64,000 nucleotides of DNA, taken from NCBI RefSeq assembly GCF_003019255.1, contig NZ_CP027846.1:1-64000 (forward strand), in the 5' to 3' direction. The stretch is from Staphylococcus kloosii (GTDB taxonomy: Bacteria; Bacillota; Bacilli; Staphylococcales; Staphylococcaceae). Of this stretch, positions 62,801 through 64,000 are shown in pieces (the stretch's first letter is position 1; each line of letters starts with the position of its first letter). The translations under genes were made by a program, and so were the position numbers. Under the pieces are notes generated by a model that worked only from the letters and a program-made list of their open reading frames with translations, made no database searches and was not told the DNA's origin.

Positions 62801-64000
62801 TTGAAATAATTAAATAGTGATTCATCTTCTTCATTAAGAGCAGCAATCGGCACATCATAACCCATCGCACCTATCGGATCTTTTTTACTTTCGACAAGTT
62901 CAGTCATATACTTGTCCATTTCTTCTTTCGTATAAACAAATTGTTTTTGTAAGCGTGTTAATGTCTCTTCGTCCCAATTTGATGATTTATACGACACGTT
63001 ACGTAGGTCTAAATCTACTTTAAACTGGTTCAACCAACTTTCATATGGTAATTCGTCTGCAATATGTGATTTTAACTCATTGTTCTCGACAACTTTATTT
63101 TTATTAAAATCTACTAATAACAATTTACCTGGGTTTAATTGGCCTTTATATGCGACATTTTCCTCAGGTACATCGACAACACCAACTTCTGAAGAGTAAA
63201 CGATGTAATTATCTTTTGTAATTGTATAACGACCCGGTCTTAAACCATTACGGTCAGTAAGCGCACCGATTTTGTCTCCGTTACAGAACGAAATCATTGT
63301 AGGACCATCCCACGGTTCCATTAAATAACTATAGTATTCATAGAATGCACGTACGTTTGCATCATTGGATTTGTTGTATAACCAAGGCTCAGGTATTAAC
63401 AACATCGCTGCTCTCTCTGGTTCCATTGAAAGAGATAAAAATTCTAATGCATTATCTACAATCGCAGAGTCACTACCGTCTTCGTCGACAATTTCATGTA
63501 TTTTATGTTTGTCTTTTCCGAAAACAGTGTCGACTAAGCGCTCTTGACGTGCACGCATCCAGTTAACATTACCTTTAATAGTGTTAATCTCACCATTATG
63601 CATCAATAATCTATTAGGATGTGCACGTTTCCAACTAGGAAAAGTATTAGTACTAAAACGTGAATGTACTAGACCTAATTTAGAAACGTATGATTCATGT
63701 GATAAATCTTTATATAATGATTTGATTTGGTCAGATCTTAACCAACCTTTATAAACGATTGTTTTATGTGAAAGACTAGTAAAATATAATTCTAGTTCTT
63801 GATCATTACCATAATGTTCTAATTGTTTACGAGCTAAATAAAGTGCTTTTTCTTTGTGTGCAACATCATTTAAACTTACAAACACTTGTTGAATATGAGG
63901 CATCGTTTTAGCCACATGAGGTGCGATTGCATCAGTATCAACAGGCACATCTCTATAGCCTAATACTTCAAGCCCTTCGCCTTCAAAGAAAGCATTAAAT
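59824..64000 (-). CDS. gltB: Glutamate synthase large subunit, 5' end outside window
   Basis: It makes two glutamates from glutamine and 2-oxoglutarate. The reading frame stays open to the window edge (FNAFFEGEGLEVLGYRDVPV), so the N-terminal amidotransferase with the catalytic Cys is partly missing. About 1,392 of roughly 1,500 residues are present. Visible parts are the rest of the class II amidotransferase, the central domain, and the FMN-binding synthase domain with GGKSNSGEGGEDPKRY and KPGEGGQLPGSKV. The 3Fe-4S cysteines lie in CHKDTCPVG, and the C-terminal beta-helix is Gly-rich. The Met at 63948 is internal, not the start. Confidence 0.97.
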   Translation of the reverse strand, partial: FNAFFEGEGLEVLGYRDVPVDTDAIAPHVAKTMPHIQQVFVSLNDVAHKEKALYLARKQLEHYGNDQELELYFTSLSHKTIVYKGWLRSDQIKSLYKDLSHESYVSKLGLVHSRFSTNTFPSWKRAHPNRLLMHNGEINTIKGNVNWMRARQERLVDTVFGKDKHKIHEIVDEDGSDSAIVDNALEFLSLSMEPERAAMLLIPEPWLYNKSNDANVRAFYEYYSYLMEPWDGPTMISFCNGDKIGALTDRNGLRPGRYTITKDNYIVYSSEVGVVDVPEENVAYKGQLNPGKLLLVDFNKNKVVENNELKSHIADELPYESWLNQFKVDLDLRNVSYKSSNWDEETLTRLQKQFVYTKEEMDKYMTELVESKKDPIGAMGYDVPIAALNEEDESLFNYFKQLFAQVTNPPIDAYREKIVTSELSYLGSEGNLLNPTEDALNRIQLSKPVLTEAQLEAIEASRFNVKRLSTVYNKGLEEALEELGDDAIAAVKNGSEIIVLDDSFLVSQNGYAIPTLLAVSHIHQLLIRKNLRMDTSIIALSGETREVHHVACLLGYGANAVIPYLAQRTIEQLTLNGRIEGEIEETVQTYTDTLSEGVIKVMAKMGISTVQSYQGAQIFEAVGLAHEVVDKYFTGTKSKLSGITLELIDKENKARQSKLSKYIQPGSTFQWRKQGQYHAFNPTSIHLLQHACRLNDYEQFKAFSNEVNTKRTDHIRHLMEFKKQTPISIDEVEPASEIVHRFNTGAMSYGSISAEAHSTLAEAMNKIGGKSNSGEGGEDPKRYIIDEEGRNHSSAIKQVASGRFGVTSDYLQHAKEIQIKVAQGAKPGEGGQLPGSKVYPWIAEVRGSTPGIGLISPPPHHDIYSIEDLAQLIHDLKNANKEANITVKLVSKTGVGTIAAGVAKAFADKIVISGYDGGTGASPKTSIQHAGVPWEVGLAETHQTLMMNDLRSRVKVETDGKLLTGKDVAYACALGAEEFGFATAPLVVLGCIMMRVCHKDTCPVGIATQNQDLRALFNGRADHVVNFMHFVAEELREILAELGLKSVDELVGRTDLLQRAPHLKDRPKANTMDVEALLYKHDGDRFNKIEQNHHLKEGFDLNYLYPDAQEALEQGNSFKGEYTINNEQRDVGVITGSSITRAHGPEGLPEDTIFAYTQGHAGQSIAAYTPNGLTIHHTGDANDYVGKGLSGGKIIINAPNETREDEIIVGNVCFYGASQGKAFINGRAGERFCIRNSGVQVVVEGIGDHGLEYMTGGRVLILGDVGKNFGQGMSGGVSYIFPSDVEQFKEVNKLDTLDFDRVTVEEERNVIKEMLEEHVKYTNSKKAIEVLNDFDNIADKVVKVIPKDFKLMMQKIDIQKRETPQLDEALLNAFNDKRTHLEPDQQLTAVY

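Overview
This window is a core-chromosome segment of a Staphylococcus, almost certainly a coagulase-negative species rather than S. aureus. Base composition is AT-rich, and protein after protein (FtsH, PurR, SpoVG, RplY, HslO, CysK, FolP) looks like a close relative of the S. aureus protein with scattered substitutions. The gene order lysS-fol-cysK-hslO-ftsH-hpt-tilS ... metG ... tmk-rrn-recR-dnaX ... tre ... gltDB is the staphylococcal origin-proximal order. Every supported gene lies on the minus strand. Transcription therefore runs from high to low coordinates, and gene starts are at the higher coordinate.

Layout in plus coordinates: (1) 1-7278, two rRNA operons in tandem. The window opens inside a 16S gene (1-916). 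Upstream of it is a complete composite operon made of promoter, 5S, eight tRNAs (Val-Thr-Lys-Gly-Leu-Arg-Pro-Ala), 16S, 23S and 5S. (2) 7586-43975, a long run of housekeeping genes: lysS, folKBP, cysK, hslO, ftsH, hpt-tilS, an S1-domain gene, divIC, rqcP, a MazG/methylase gene, a MATE/flippase-like gene, mfd, pth, rplY, prs, glmU, spoVG, ridA, purR, ispE, veg, rsmA, rnmV, tatD, metG, rsmI, a GIY-YIG gene, a tRNA methyltransferase, yabA, ricT, holB, pstA, tmk and a PLP decarboxylase. (3) 43976-44718, a non-coding stretch with two tandem degenerate modules built from 5S fragments and terminators. (4) 44724-50059, a third rRNA operon with two promoters. (5) 50234-58067, recR, ebfC, dnaX, a GNAT gene, SRP RNA and the trehalose operon treP-treC-treR with a readable control region. 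(6) 58117-64000, tRNA-Ser, gltD, and gltB running off the window.

Most of this is translation, nucleotide supply, cell-wall precursor synthesis, replication (YabA, DnaX, HolB, RecR, Tmk) and repair (Mfd). I see no phage, insertion sequence, CRISPR array or defence island, and no clear new multi-gene system.

The unexplained structure is in and around the rRNA loci. It includes tandem decayed 5S modules with a double-hairpin insertion, a 5S-first operon that looks like an old rRNA operon tail fused in front of another, and three 5S alleles that vary at one helix-closing base pair. There is also a hairpin flanked by 14-nt direct repeats between pstA and holB.
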